From Brachionus plicatilis (lineage: Eukaryota; Rotifera; Eurotatoria; Ploima; Brachionidae): DNA of 64,000 nt. Below the pieces are notes generated by a model. The model searched no databases, had not been told where the DNA came from, and saw nothing but the letters and a program-made list of their open reading frames with translations. Where the stretch lies: assembly GCA_010279815.1 (NCBI GenBank), contig QEOQ01000552.1, forward strand, positions 957,704-1,021,703, read 5' to 3'. Below are positions 22,501 through 33,525 of this stretch, piece after piece. A program made the translations under genes and the position numbers. Position 1 is the stretch's first letter, and every line of letters begins with the position of its first letter.

Positions 22501-25500
22501 TCTTCAATTTAATAATATTAATTTATTCCAAAATTTCAGATTTAGCTCGATTCCCTTATTATAAAAATTACCTTAAAAAAATATAAAAAGCTAGTTGTAT
22601 TGTATTGCAAGCGATGGTCATATTTAACTATTAGGTTTGGGCTTTTGAAGAAAAATTAAATTATTTACCGAAATTAAAAAATAATGAAATTTTAATTTGA
22701 TTTTATAAGTCATTTAAAGATTTAATAATTTCTAGCATAAATACATTTGTTTTAGTAAAAAAAAAATTTATTTAGCTTTTACTGAGCTTCTTCGTCTTCA
22801 TTCTCATCGCATTCGCTAAATAATTCTTGTTCAGAGTCATTTAATAAACTGTTTAATTTCAATTATTTTTTATTCAAACTCAAGAAAAATAAATAGAGAA
22901 TTGGGAATTTTATCATGCAGTAAAAAATTAAAAACTAATAAAATTTGTTACGAACAATTATTTTTTGGTACTGTATTTTTAGTGATGCATTTAAAAATTT
23001 CAATTAAAAAAAGAATAAATCGCAATAAAAATTGTGTTCACAGATAAAAATATTTAAAGTACTAAAAAGGTGATTTTTGTCTTTTTTATAGTCCAGAATA
23101 AATGAAGCCTCGAAGTAAGCATATATGGAAAGATTTCGATCCATCTGACAGTGTGTTTTCTAAACTTTTAAAAATTTTCATTTTCTTTGATATCTTCCGA
23201 GCATATTTTTCTGATTGATGCTCATCTTTTGTTTGTATATTTGATTCAAATAATTTATCAATATATTTACCAATCGTATACCCAAAAGAGATAAAATACA
23301 TTGTGAATACTCTCTTCCTTATGTTGACGACTTGCTCACATTCTACATTTTTCAGAAAACAAGAGATCACGAGAATAAAATAAACAAATAACTTTTTTAA
23401 AAGAGATTAAAAATATGCTAAATAAATTACAGTGAAAACCGGATATAAAAAATTCGAATTGGCACAAGAAAAAATTTATGTCAGATAATTTCCTATAAAT
23501 GAAAAATGAGTTTTTATTCAGAAATATTTTTTCAATAACAAAATTAACCCAATATTCTAATTTAATTAAAATATTTATTTAAAATAAGAATAAAATAGTT
23601 AAATTTTTAAGAAATCACTATTTTTTTGTTGTTTATGATTAGAAAAAAATATTTCATCAGCTTTTATTTATATTCATTTTTTTGTGTAAAAAACTGTCGA
23701 AGGATGAAAAAAGAAGTTTTGAGAAACTTTTTTGTTATCTAGACTTTGGTCATAACAACTAAGAATTTGAATTCATTTTTCTTAACTAAAAGTCGTGGGG
23801 ACGTTCACCAGATCTCAACCCAATCAAGAACTTATGGTCATATATGGATGCCAAAATGGTAAGCATTTAAGTAACCTCAATTGAGCATTTAAAAGAGGTT
23901 TTATACAAAGAGTGGTTAAAGATTCCGACTGAGTACGTACAAAAATTGATTGAATTTATGCCAAAAAGAGTTTTGGCTTGTTATAACGCCAAAGGCGGTC
24001 ATTTCAAAAATTAAATTCTAGAAATTTCTAAACATTTGAACCGATTTTATTTATAATTAATTGTATCCATTTTTTGTATTTTTTTTGGGATTTTTTTTTA
24101 ATTTAATTTTTTTATTTGGGTTTTATGCTTTTTGGATTGATGATTTTGGAAAAATTTTTAAAAAAGACGCTTATTTTCCCGCCTTTTATATACATAAAAA
24201 CAATTCTTTAGTAATAAAATAAAAATTCTAAATTTTTGCAACATATTGTTCAATGATTAAAATAATTTAAAATTCAGACAAAGGGAGGTATTGTCAATGA
24301 CGCTAGTAAAAACTAGTATGGTTGTTTTTTTAATAGCAGATTCAATCCTTTTTAATGGAAAAAATTTTAAAAAAAAACATTTGGATGGAAGATACAGTAT
24401 ATACTTTTTGCCGGCTCATATTTTTATTTAAAAATTTAAGCCCTGTACTGACCATGTAAAATAATGAATTTTTTAAAGCTGCTTTGTTCCTTTATCAAAT
24501 AACTCCTGGCTGCCTACGGCTTTTATGTACTTTATTCGCTTTATACCGATGAACATATGGATACTTCCTAGTATGTTATCTTTTATGAAACATTTATTTA
24601 ATATGAATTCAAATAAACAAAAACTTAACCTAACCTTATCCGAACCCTAAATTCCAATTGAATCTCATTTTGTTAAAAGCTCGATACGTCTTGCGACGTC
24701 TTTCGCTTAGTCAAACTATGGTTAATTTAATGGTTAGCTTTATTTAACTTATTTTTTCATTAATCAAATTTTCAATAAAATCAATAAATAAGTATTGGTT
24801 GGTTACAGGATTTTATTATATTCTCTAAATTACCTTAATATATACATAAAAGAATGATTTCTTTACTTAATAAAATGGAATAAAGTACATAAAGCACATA
24901 AAAGTATTGGTTGGTTACAAGATTTTATATTATTCACTAATATTATTCACTTGTTCACCTGGCCGGCCCGAACGCGGCCAAAAATTTGGACCGCTGAGTT
25001 GGCCGGCCAAAACATAGACGGACGGCCAAATGTACGGCCAAACTTAAAACGGACGGCCACTTTGGCGGTCAAACAAAATCAGCGGTAAAAAATTTCTGTG
25101 AAAAAATTTTTGATGTTCTTTTAAGTTTTTAATTTAAAGTAACGAAAAATTTTCAAATATTACATACAAATCTCTAAACTCTAATCAAGAAAAATAAATT
25201 CAAAAATTTAGCTTTTTCAAGGAAAATTATTTTTTTTTAAATATTTGTCATTTTCTATTAAAAAAAAATTTTTTCCAATTTTCTTACTCTTAAGGAAATT
25301 TTTTACGCTGGCCAACTTCGCGGTCCTAATTTTTGGCCGCCGGTCTGGCCGCCAAAGTGGCCGTCCGTTTTAAGTTTGGCCGTTCATTTGGCCGTCCGCC
25401 TTTATAACCGTCCGTCTAGGCGGTCTTGTTCGCGGTTCAAAAAATTTTTGGCCGCATCAATGACCGTTTGTACGGTTCCCAACCCTATTATTCACTAAAT

Positions 25501-27044
25501 TTAAGAATTTAGGAATTAAAAAAAAAATAAATAAAGGACACGTGAAGTACATAAAAGATACATAATAGATACAGCACATTAAAGGAACATACGTCATTGG
25601 GCAATAGATGGACAAAGGACAAAAAAGACAGAAAGTTAAATGATTTTTTAAAACAAAAATCTCAAGATGTCTATCATCATGCACCCTACCACTTTGATAT
25701 TTCGCATCAGCAAAAACAACTCTCAAAATTTTTTTTGTTGAAAAAAAAAAAAAAATAAAATATAACAAAATACCTGCTGCACATGTTGTAAAATTAATGT
25801 CACCACTTCCATTTAGAATGTCAATTAACTTCTTGATAAGGCCTTCCAAATTGTCCTCTCTGATGGCACAATCGCTCAAATTTCTGAGTGTCAAGAGACA
25901 ATTGTAAGCGATTCGCTCATCACTGTTCATATTTTGCAAGTGAGTGCTGAGCACCTGCATGGCTCCCTCGGACACCAGCTCTCGTTTGTTCTCCGGACAA
26001 ACACTCAACACTTTCATTAGCCGAACACAGGTCCAAATCAACTTTTGATAGTTGGTCGAGTTCATGATTCTGATGAGCTCTCTGGGACAGCCACTTGTTT
26101 GAATGACCAGCTTGACCTCGCTGTTGTTAAATGCCAGAATGTGCAGCGAGTCGAGCAGAATGGCCAAAAATTTTTGGTTGTTATTTTGGGCCAGCAATTC
26201 GACCATTTTGCGAGTGCCGTTGTAGTGGTGCACCTGGGCCTTGGAGGCCGGCTCGTACATTAGCAAATTGTGCAGGGTAGTGGCCGCATAGAACACGACA
26301 CTTTCAATGGGCGAGCTCAGCAACTTGATCAGGGCCGGTATGCCGCCGCACTTTAGAATGGCGTACAAAGCCGGCTTGTTGTTGTTGGCCGACAAATTGC
26401 ATAGAATTTTGGCCGCTGCGTTATGAAAATCCGGGTCATTTGAGTTTAGCAGAATGTTGACCAGAGAGCTGATGAGGGCCTGAGAGCTGGTCAAGGCCAT
26501 GCGACTTGCGTCCTTGCTGGACAGCTGGTCTATGAGCTTAAGCGTCTTAGCGACCACGATTTTGTCTTCATCTGCCAAGAGTTTGATCAATTCGGGAATG
26601 GCCCGGATGGTCACGTCCGCGTCCTCCTGGTAGTTAATTAAATTGATGATAGCTGTCTTTAGCTGCTGGGTGGGCTGGGCGAGACGCTGGATTGTGGACG
26701 GCCGGCCCAGGCTCGAGCCGTTTGTGCTCTGCTTCATGAAACCGTAGTCTTCCAGCGACTCGGGAAACATGGCCGCTCGGATCCGCTGCGACCGAGTCTG
26801 GTTCAGCTGGGCATTTATGTCTAGCAAGAAAAAAAAAGTTATTTGAGCAGCCCTGTGTGCCTTCTTTCTTACCATCTACACTTTGCTGCGAGTGAACAAA
26901 GTCAAATTGGGACATTTCTTCCGAGTAGATCATTTCGGACTTTTGAACACTTTCCTTTTAGAAAAAATAAAAATAAGTTAAAAAAAAAAAAAATTTTTTT
27001 TTTAAAGTTTATTAGTAATTTACTTTGTATTTGATGGTATCCAT
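19567..27044 (-). CDS. CTNNB1 (armadillo): Beta-catenin / Armadillo
   Basis: Minus-strand exons: 27044-27024 (proposed, seven codons), 26954-26873, 26820-25774 and 20540-19567, phases 0, 1 and 1, giving about 707 residues (human 781). It is the Wnt co-activator and cadherin-catenin adaptor. Diagnostic blocks: QTRSQRIRAAMFPESLED (alpha-catenin-binding region), INLINYQEDADVTIRAIPEL, CGGIPALIKLLSSP, YAATTLHNLL, LRNLSDCAIREDNLEGL, TCAAG/ILSNLTCNN across the long intron, WPLLKATIGLIRNLAL, and a C-terminal PAQWFDTDL, the PDZ-binding end typical of beta-catenin. Lysines matching the TCF-contact residues K312 and K435 are kept (SEVKLVIQ, LNKMKF). Only about 38 residues precede the alpha-catenin site, and no DSGxxS phosphodegron is present. 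The first two exons rest on splice logic only. Confidence 0.93.
20771..21044 (-). pseudogene. Possible relict frame for a small membrane protein (uncertain)
   Basis: Two overlapping minus-strand frames appear to continue one another across a one-base slip in a T-run: MSYKTSKFLQFAALRAGLFW then LNFLFTFYYILGIIWFFYW and RNPRAGLKVNNCYDFLGIKS. Together they suggest a basic N-terminus, one or two hydrophobic helices and a polar tail. I recognise no family. It lies within the beta-catenin intron on the same strand. It could be a decayed nested gene, or chance. Confidence 0.25.
21811..22425. mobile_element. Foldback element rich in aagtc/gactt
   Basis: The outer arms are inverted: agagttgtttaaaagtccca at 21813 and gacttttaaacaacttt ending about 22424. 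An inner inverted pair lies at about 21907-21960 (gcagagttgttcctcagtct) and 22190-22255 (gaagaacaactctgc). The arms are built from many short gactt/aagtc words. The same words recur near 44880, 47650 and 60090, so this is probably a family of MITEs. Confidence 0.65.
22774..22855 (-). other. Short acidic reading frame, possible exon fragment
   Basis: The minus strand reads KLNSLLNDSEQELFSECDEN and then a run of acidic residues to a stop. It resembles an acidic C-terminal tail, but no upstream coding segment joins it. It lies within the beta-catenin intron. Low support. Confidence 0.15.
23391..23730 (+). repeat. Dispersed repeat, copy B
   Basis: Homologous to 17636-18100, with aaaagagattaaaaatatgc, ttacagtgaaaaccggata and the aaaaactgtcgaaggatgaa block, but a single copy of the 118-bp unit. 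The ttaCAGTG at about 23427 resembles a Tc1/mariner terminus after TA. Confidence 0.7.
23805..24014 (+). pseudogene. Tc1/mariner transposase, C-terminal remnant
   Basis: The frame reads SPDLNPIKNLWSYMDAKM, the signature around the third catalytic residue of Tc1-family transposases. After an in-frame stop it continues with SIEHLKEVLYKEWLKIP, EYVQKLIEFMPKRVLACYNA and KGGHFKN before TAA. The usual N-terminal helix-turn-helix and first two catalytic acidic residues are missing. It is linked upstream to dispersed repeat copy B. Confidence 0.85.
24952..25485. mobile_element. GC-rich foldback element made of CGGCC words (534 bp)
   Basis: Two arms, about 24958-25090 and 25310-25480, carry mutually inverted arrays of ggccaaa / cggacggcc words. 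They stand out sharply from the AT-rich surroundings. An AT-rich centre of about 220 bp separates them. The sequence tattattcact occurs on both sides (24941-24951 and 25486-25496), a probable 11-bp target-site duplication. No coding frame. Long target duplication and subterminal word arrays suggest a MULE-type MITE, but this is inference. Confidence 0.75.
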
Positions 27045-28626
27045 TTTTAAAACGAGTCTGTGATTAGTAAAGAATTCATAAAAATTTCTAAGATAAGAGA
27101 AATTTTTTTTTTTTAAATTTGGAGAAAAAATTATGTTTGTTAAAGTTTTGGGTTGGCAAAAGAAAACAAAATTAAAGTGACTTGGGCGGCTAAGAGTTTG
27201 TGTTTGGGCAAGTTGACGCACAAGTATCGACCGCAACAAAAAATTATTTTTTTTTCTTTTTTCTATTTGCGCTTAGTTTATGATAAAATGGTCAATATTC
27301 TCTTTTTTTTTCTCTATGTTCTTTTGTGTTGGCTATGGTTTTTTGTTATTTGTTTAGTAAAAAATTATGATGATTAATGTTGGCTTTCTGAATGAAAATT
27401 GGAACGACTTGAGTGTTGTCTTGAGAGAGCTTTTGTTGTTGATCGGTTTTTTATTGCGCTTCTGTTCCAAATTTTGTTACTCAGTTTACACAAGTTTATT
27501 TTATTACCTGGCTAGAAAATTATTTATGCCTCATTAGGCTGATTTTTTTCTAAATAGCCGGTAACATATTTTTCTCTAATTGATTCTTAAATCTTTTAAC
27601 TTTTATGTTTATTATGTCACTTGGGCTAAATAAAATATTTTTAATTTTATTTATTGAAATTTTTTTCTGCCACTTAGACTTGATTTGAGACTTTTAAAAG
27701 TTCAAATTTGTAAAATAAAAAAAAATACCCAGTAAACGGAGTAAAAATTAAAGAAAAATACACCAATAACAAAAATTTCTATTATTTTTTTTATCAATAA
27801 AAACTTATATTTATCTAATTTTACACTTTAAATTTTTTAATTTAAATTTATAATTATAAGCAATAAAAAAATGACGTAATTTTAGGTAAAATTATTTTTT
27901 CACCGTAAAATTAACATTCACTAACTTTTTGGTACTTTTTTTGCTAATTACTCAATAAATTTAATCATTTTTGCCAATTTTTTTTCAAAATTAAAATCAA
28001 AAAAATATTTTAATCGATTAATTTTTCGCCCGAAAGCTGGAGATCCTTAACTTTTGTTTGCATTTGTAAACAATTTAATAGTTTAAAAAATATCTTCAGT
28101 AATAAGAATTAAAAAATTTTAGCAATTTTGATAATTTTTTCCTATATTTATATCAATTTTTTTCTTAAAAATAGACAATTTTTTTAAAATCAAAACAAAA
28201 TTAATAAAAAAGCAATTATTTTTACATTCAGTATAGTTTCTTACATATTTTGAGTAATTATGGTAATTTATGCAACCTAAAAAGCATATTTTATTAAAGG
28301 GTTTTTTTAGAACCTCTGAAGTACTAAACGTGTTTGAATGTTGCGTAAAATATGGTAAAAAATGTAAATATTTATTTTTTAATTTTCTTAATGATCTGAC
28401 AATTATCCTTGCTTATTGATTGAACTTTTTATTAAATAAATATTAAAGAGATTTAACTAATAAATATATTTATTTATTTAATTAAAGTTTAAGTCCGATG
28501 GACAAATTGAAATAAGAATTTAAAATACAATTAATTAACTTTTTTACAATTAAGTAAAAAATTCAGTTTTTTATATACAAAATAATGATTAAGATTATTT
28601 AACATACAAAATATATTTATTATATC
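27045..28626. other. Upstream flank of beta-catenin, otherwise featureless
   Basis: AT-rich. The first few hundred bases should contain the beta-catenin promoter and 5' UTR. No TATA box or coding frame is convincing, so a missing 5' exon encoding a longer N-terminus cannot be excluded from sequence alone. Confidence 0.4.
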
Positions 28627-29499
28627 ATATGGTTTAATTTTTTGTGTTTGAATTACAAAATGTATCCAATGTTGAAATAAAATTGAAAAAGTTGATGTTT
28701 CAAAATATTTTTTTCAGTTTCAAATAAAAAATAATTTTAAGTTAATATTGCAAACATGAAAAACTTTGTTTTTTTTATAAATTTTGACTTTGAGTTTATG
28801 ATATGATGATCCTTAAGAAAATATTTGTAGTTTAAAAAACTAATTAAGATCTGTTTTGCATTTTTTTTAAATTGAGCATTTGCTAAATCGCATCAAACGA
28901 TCTTCAATTATCACTAAAGTAAAAGTTTATAAAGAAAAAAAAAGGTTTTTTGGGTCTAGTCGTTTAGGTGAACTATGGTTCATCTATTAAATATAAGTAT
29001 AAGTGAACAAAAAAAATAGGCGAACTTATAGTTCACAAAACCCGAGAACAGGAATAGTTTGCATAAAAGGTAAACTATGGTTCATGTAGCCGACTAGACC
29101 AAGTTTTTCAACGATTGAATATTAAAAAACTAAATAAATTTTTTATCTTTTTTTCTTTTTAATTATTTTTTTATATTATTTTATCTTATTTAACTTTATT
29201 TTTAATTTTTTTGTTTTATATATTTTTATTCTTAAGGTTGGTAGAGGTACAGATAAATAACTAAATTATTTAAAAGTTAAATAAAGAATTTAAAAAATTT
29301 TTTTCAGATTTTCAAATAAAAATTAAACTCATTCTATTTCACTAAAGATTTTAATTTCAAATAAGAAAATGCTTGCAATATTAACTTAAAATTATTTTTT
29401 ATTTGAAACTGAAAACAATATTTGAAAGAGCGGACTTTTTCAATGTTATTTCAACATTGGATACATTTTTTGATTCAAACACAAAAAATTAAACCATAT
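28627..29499. mobile_element. MITE with long terminal inverted repeats (about 870 bp)
   Basis: The left end atatggtttaattttttgtg and the right end cacaaaaaattaaaccatat are inverted copies. Similarity continues inward for about 130 bp (tttcaaataaaaaataattt against its complement). A third, single-arm copy lies at about 54880-55010. A smaller element is nested at 28953-29100. Confidence 0.75.
28953..29100. mobile_element. Nested small MITE (148 bp)
   Basis: Begins ggtctagtcg and ends cgactagacc. Further inside, gaactatggttcat and aactatggttcatgt are repeated around an internal axis. It sits in the middle of the larger MITE at 28627-29499. Confidence 0.65.
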
Positions 29500-30089
29500 C
29501 CATTAATAAATATATTTATTGATTAATAGATACTAAAATTACTAACTAAAATACTAAAATAAAATACTAAATTAAATTAGATACTACAGTAGAATTTAAA
29601 ACTAACTTGTACATTTATTTTGCTCAACTTTTCCTCGGCTCTTCCTCTTCCTTTCCTCAACTCTTCCTTTCCCCACTGGAATTGTTGAAGAAGAGTTGAG
29701 GAATAGTCGAAGAACACAATGCGTACAAGTTAGTTTTAATTTGTACTGTATACTTAAATTCAAACAAGGGTTTTTTACATGATTTATACACGATTGACAT
29801 TTAACTTGTGTTTTTTGAAATTGAAAAATCGCTTTAATCGCCATTTTTTTCTTTTTTAAATTCCTATTTTAAAATTGTTGGACTTTTTAAAATTTAAAAA
29901 ATGAAATTTCCAACAACTTGACTAAATGGTACAAAAATTAAAAAACTGGAAGATCAAAAGAAAAAAAAATGATATTGTTTTACCTGTATTTGTTTTAAAA
30001 AATTAAAAAAATTAAAATATTTACTTTTTTTAAAGATAAAATAAAGAATTTTACATAAAATTACCAAAAATTCTTGCGACAAATCAATA

Positions 30090-30590
30090 CTTTATTTCAT
30101 CGGCCTCAAAAGCAAATAGTTTCCTAGGCTTATTGAAGTTAACCTTGACCACTCGAGATCAACTGACAAGGAAAAATTTATACACTTGTTACATTCGACC
30201 ACATATAGAATTTGCGGTATCCTTTTTGAGTCTTTACACAAAACAAGATCAAAGAACACGCAAGAAAGTTCAATACAGAACCACAAAAGCAACTTAAAAA
30301 ATCTCGACTACTAAAAGCGTTGCGAATTATGGAACCCTAATCTATGCAGAATTCGAGCAGCGATCTAATTCAAATGTTCAAGTTTGAATCAGGCGTTGGC
30401 ACTCAAAACTGACTCGTTTTCCACAACAACATGGCCATAGAGAGATTTAGAAGATAAATTTCTAGATGTTGTAACCAACTCCGAGAATTCTTAAATTAAA
30501 GAATAGCAAACCATTGAAATTAACTCCCTAACGAAATTGCTTTGACTAAAAGTGTGATCGAAATCAAAAACTAGCTATCTAAGAAATGAA
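30090..30590 (+). pseudogene. Non-LTR reverse transcriptase, C-terminal fossil
   Basis: Three frames interrupted by stops and frameshifts together give the C-terminal third of a Jockey/CR1-type reverse transcriptase: KANSFLGLIEVNL, then LYTCYIRPHIEFAVSFLSLY, KKVQYRTTKAT, and near the end RIANH and LPNEIALTKSVIEIKN. The order and the hallmark RPHIEFAV match the family. Not functional, and the 5' two thirds are absent. Confidence 0.85.
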
Positions 30591-33019
30591 GAAAAAAAAA
30601 GAATCAAAATTTCTAATATTCTTAATTTGTTTGAATAAAATTAATTTATTTTATCAAAAAAATATGGATTTTGAGCTCAAGGATCTTTTTTGTGATTACA
30701 ATTTGTATGAAATAAATGAAATTCTTTCTTCTCCTACAAAAAAAATTTGCTTTTTTACTTTAAAGTTCTGAAAAGAAAATTAGATGATTTTTTGTTTCTC
30801 TTACTTTTGAGATTCGTTCCAAAAAACAACCTTGAAGAGTTTGTGAAAAAAGATTCGAATTGTCTCAATATGAATAAAACTAAAACAAAAAATTAATAAA
30901 TTGATTGTTTTTGATATTCTAAAAATCGATAAAATTTTTTGTATCATTTATTTTTATATATTTATTAATAATATGATCTTCAGCATATTATAATAACTGC
31001 GAAGCCAGACTATATTTTCTTTTTAAAAAATACGCTATAAAAATAAGCCAAGAATACAACTTTTATAATTCTTGATTTTTGGTGAGGAAAAATTAAATTC
31101 TAAAATTAAGTAAATTAAAATAAAATCTTCTTTCTTTGACCGTTTCGTTTTTTTCAACGATTTACATAAATTTACATAAGTTTATTTTAAATTAGAAAAC
31201 AAGATTTTTGCACCATTGAAAATAAAAATCTCTAACTAATTGAACCAGTTTTTATAATCGTAACGCTTTAAAATACATCAAATATGTTTCTTTGTTTTCT
31301 CGTTTAAAAATTAAATTTAAATATAAAACCTTGAAAATATATAAAACTTTCTTAAAAAAGCATTCTTTTACATTTTAAAAATATTTTTTCATATGTGACA
31401 GAATATAACTCCAAAAAATTAGAATTCAAAAATTGAAACTATTCAGAATGGGATTTTTTTTAACTCTTTAAAACGACTAAATGAAACTTTCTTTGTCATT
31501 TAATATAATAAAATAAAAATATAATTTTATAATTTAAAATTAAATTTTTTTTTCAAATCCAATTTTTTGAAAGAAATAAAACATAAAATTTTTTTGATTA
31601 ATTTTTGTCAAATTATTAAGTGAATGTATGCTAGGTTTCATAAATAAATTTTCCTTATTAGGTCGAAGCTTTTTTAGAGACAATTTTAAATGGTCTAATA
31701 AAATCTCATTTAATAAAATCTTCACATCAACACTTTTTTCGATTTGTGACTCGCTTCCCCAAAAAATTAAGATTTTAAAAACGTAAGATTATCTTAAGGT
31801 TCTAATGAAATCTTTGACCATTTTATTTTTAAAATAAATTTATATTTTTTAGGATAACTTTGCCTTTGAATGATTTTCTAAAAACTAATTTATTATTTTA
31901 GTCATTCAATATCTAAATGCAAGCAATTTTTTTTTAAAACATGATTTTTTTACACTTACATAAAATTGAATCAACTTTAAACTTTTTGATTTCACTGTAA
32001 AAATAAGCAAAAACTCTTAAAATTAATTTTGAAATGCTTTAGTAAAAACTTTATAATAGCAAAAAAAACATTTGTGAACTAATTTAATTTTTGTTATATT
32101 TTGGTTTCTTTGAAAAATTCATGAAAAGCCTTTAGAAGAATAAGGCTTAAATCAAAACCTTTCACAATAGCAAAATTTTAGCTTTGAAATATTTTCTAAT
32201 TTTTATGAAAACTCAAAAACTAAATTTATTTACTAATTTAAGTATTATTTTCTGTTATTACCTATTCATTAGAATTTTTATTGCCTATCGGATATTTTAC
32301 TAGTTTTAAAAATTTTTGAATGCAGAAATGTACTAGAATTGAAAAAAAAAATTGAAAAGAAATTAATTAAATAAGCCATAAACTTAAACTTTAATTTCAA
32401 AAAAAGATTACGAAAACTTCAACTTAATAATTGGAAAATTACATTATTACCATTACTAACTAAACAAGATTTGGAAAGTGAAAGCTAAAAAAACACTCTA
32501 GACAGCTATTCTAATCGGAAAATTCTTATTTAATATTTAATTCAAAGCATTTAAACTCAAATTCTTTTTAAATCAGAAAATTCAACTTTATTTAGTGAGA
32601 ATATCCTATTACTAAAAGTAATCAAAATACAAAATTATATAATAAATTTGATCGAAAAGATTATTTTTCATCATTAATCTTCAAATTTAAAATAGTCGTT
32701 AAATTAAATTAATTTGGTTAGTCAAATATTTTTAGAAAAAAAAATATTTACTTTGTCTAAACGAATAGAGAATTCGATTAAAAAATAAAAATTATTTTCA
32801 AAATTTACAAATAAATAGAACTAAGACTCTGGTCAGAAATTTTATTTTGTAAATCAGAAAATTCAAAAAAGCAATCTAAAAAATTCTGCTCAAATTTTAC
32901 AAAATATCAATGACAAACATTAACAAACTTTTTTGTCTATTTTTTCATTTTTAAAATTTTCATTCTTTTACTTTTTTAATTTTAAAATACTGTTTAGCTT
33001 ATTAATAAAAAAATATATA
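30591..33019. other. AT-rich non-coding stretch, nothing recognised
   Basis: No coding frame or inverted repeat I can support. Short methionine-initiated frames here are lysine/phenylalanine/isoleucine-rich, as expected by chance from this composition. Confidence 0.55.
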
Positions 33020-33525
33020 CCGTATTCCCTTGTTCGATAATGCAGCGCCACAACCTAGAACACATCATTGGCGCAGGCGCTATACTAAATCTCGCCCATG
33101 TTAAATTCAACTTAACTTGTGTTGCATGCGCCAAAACCGTATTTCGGGTTGTGGCGATGCACTATATCCAGGGTCTTGAGAATGGTACTGCATCATTTGA
33201 ATGATTTAAAAAGAAAATATAAAAATAATTCAAGACAATATTTTTTTATTTTAAATTATTTTTTATTTTTAAACTTTAATGCCGCACCAAATACTTAATT
33301 AAAAAAAATTCTTTTTTTTTTTAAATATTATCCCTTTGCTAAACTTAAATAATGCAGCACCATTCTCAAGACCCTAGATATAGTGCATCGCCACAACCCG
33401 AAATACGGTTTTGGCGCATGCAACACAAGTTAAGTTGAATTTAACATGGGCGAGATTTAGTATAGCGCCTGCGCCAATGATGTGTTCTAGGTTGTGGCGC
33501 TGCATTATCGAACAAGGGAATACGG
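33020..33525. mobile_element. Long-hairpin MITE with TA target site (506 bp)
   Basis: The ends ccgtattcccttgttcgata and tatcgaacaagggaatacgg are inverted and bounded by TA on both sides (33018-33019 and 33526-33527). Arms of about 180 bp are nearly perfect inverted copies and GC-richer than the surroundings (for example cattggcgcaggcgctat). A roughly 140-bp AT-rich loop separates them. TA target sites fit the Tc1/mariner/pogo superfamily. High arm identity suggests recent activity. Confidence 0.85.

Larger units (their letters stand above)
20541..25773 (-). other. 5.2-kb beta-catenin intron
   Basis: The donor follows the codons for TCAA(G) at 25774/25773 and the acceptor precedes (G)ILSNLT at 20541/20540; the split glycine codon joins in phase. 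At 5,233 bp it is about one hundred times longer than most introns here. It holds foldback elements at 21811-22425 and 24952-25485, a Tc1/mariner remnant at 23391-24014, and a possible relict reading frame at 20771-21044. Confidence 0.85.

Noticed and set aside
23086..23370. 94-codon minus-strand frame in the beta-catenin intron; the plus strand also reads MKPRSKHIWKDFDPSDS, reminiscent of a BED-finger start
   Set aside because: Neither frame extends into a recognisable domain, and the two readings conflict. The frame lies between transposon fragments and is probably debris.
24600..24660. Telomere-like words (cttaacctaacctta)
   Set aside because: Only two or three irregular units inside an intron; not an array.
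29602..29844. 80-codon minus-strand frame with two CxxC pairs
   Set aside because: Considered as a zinc-binding or retroelement gag piece. The second half is a low-complexity ctcttcc repeat, no family fits and there is no neighbouring exon.
30586..30771. 61-codon plus-strand frame after the RT fossil
   Set aside because: Composition is lysine/phenylalanine/isoleucine-rich, as expected from AT-rich DNA. It does not continue the RT.
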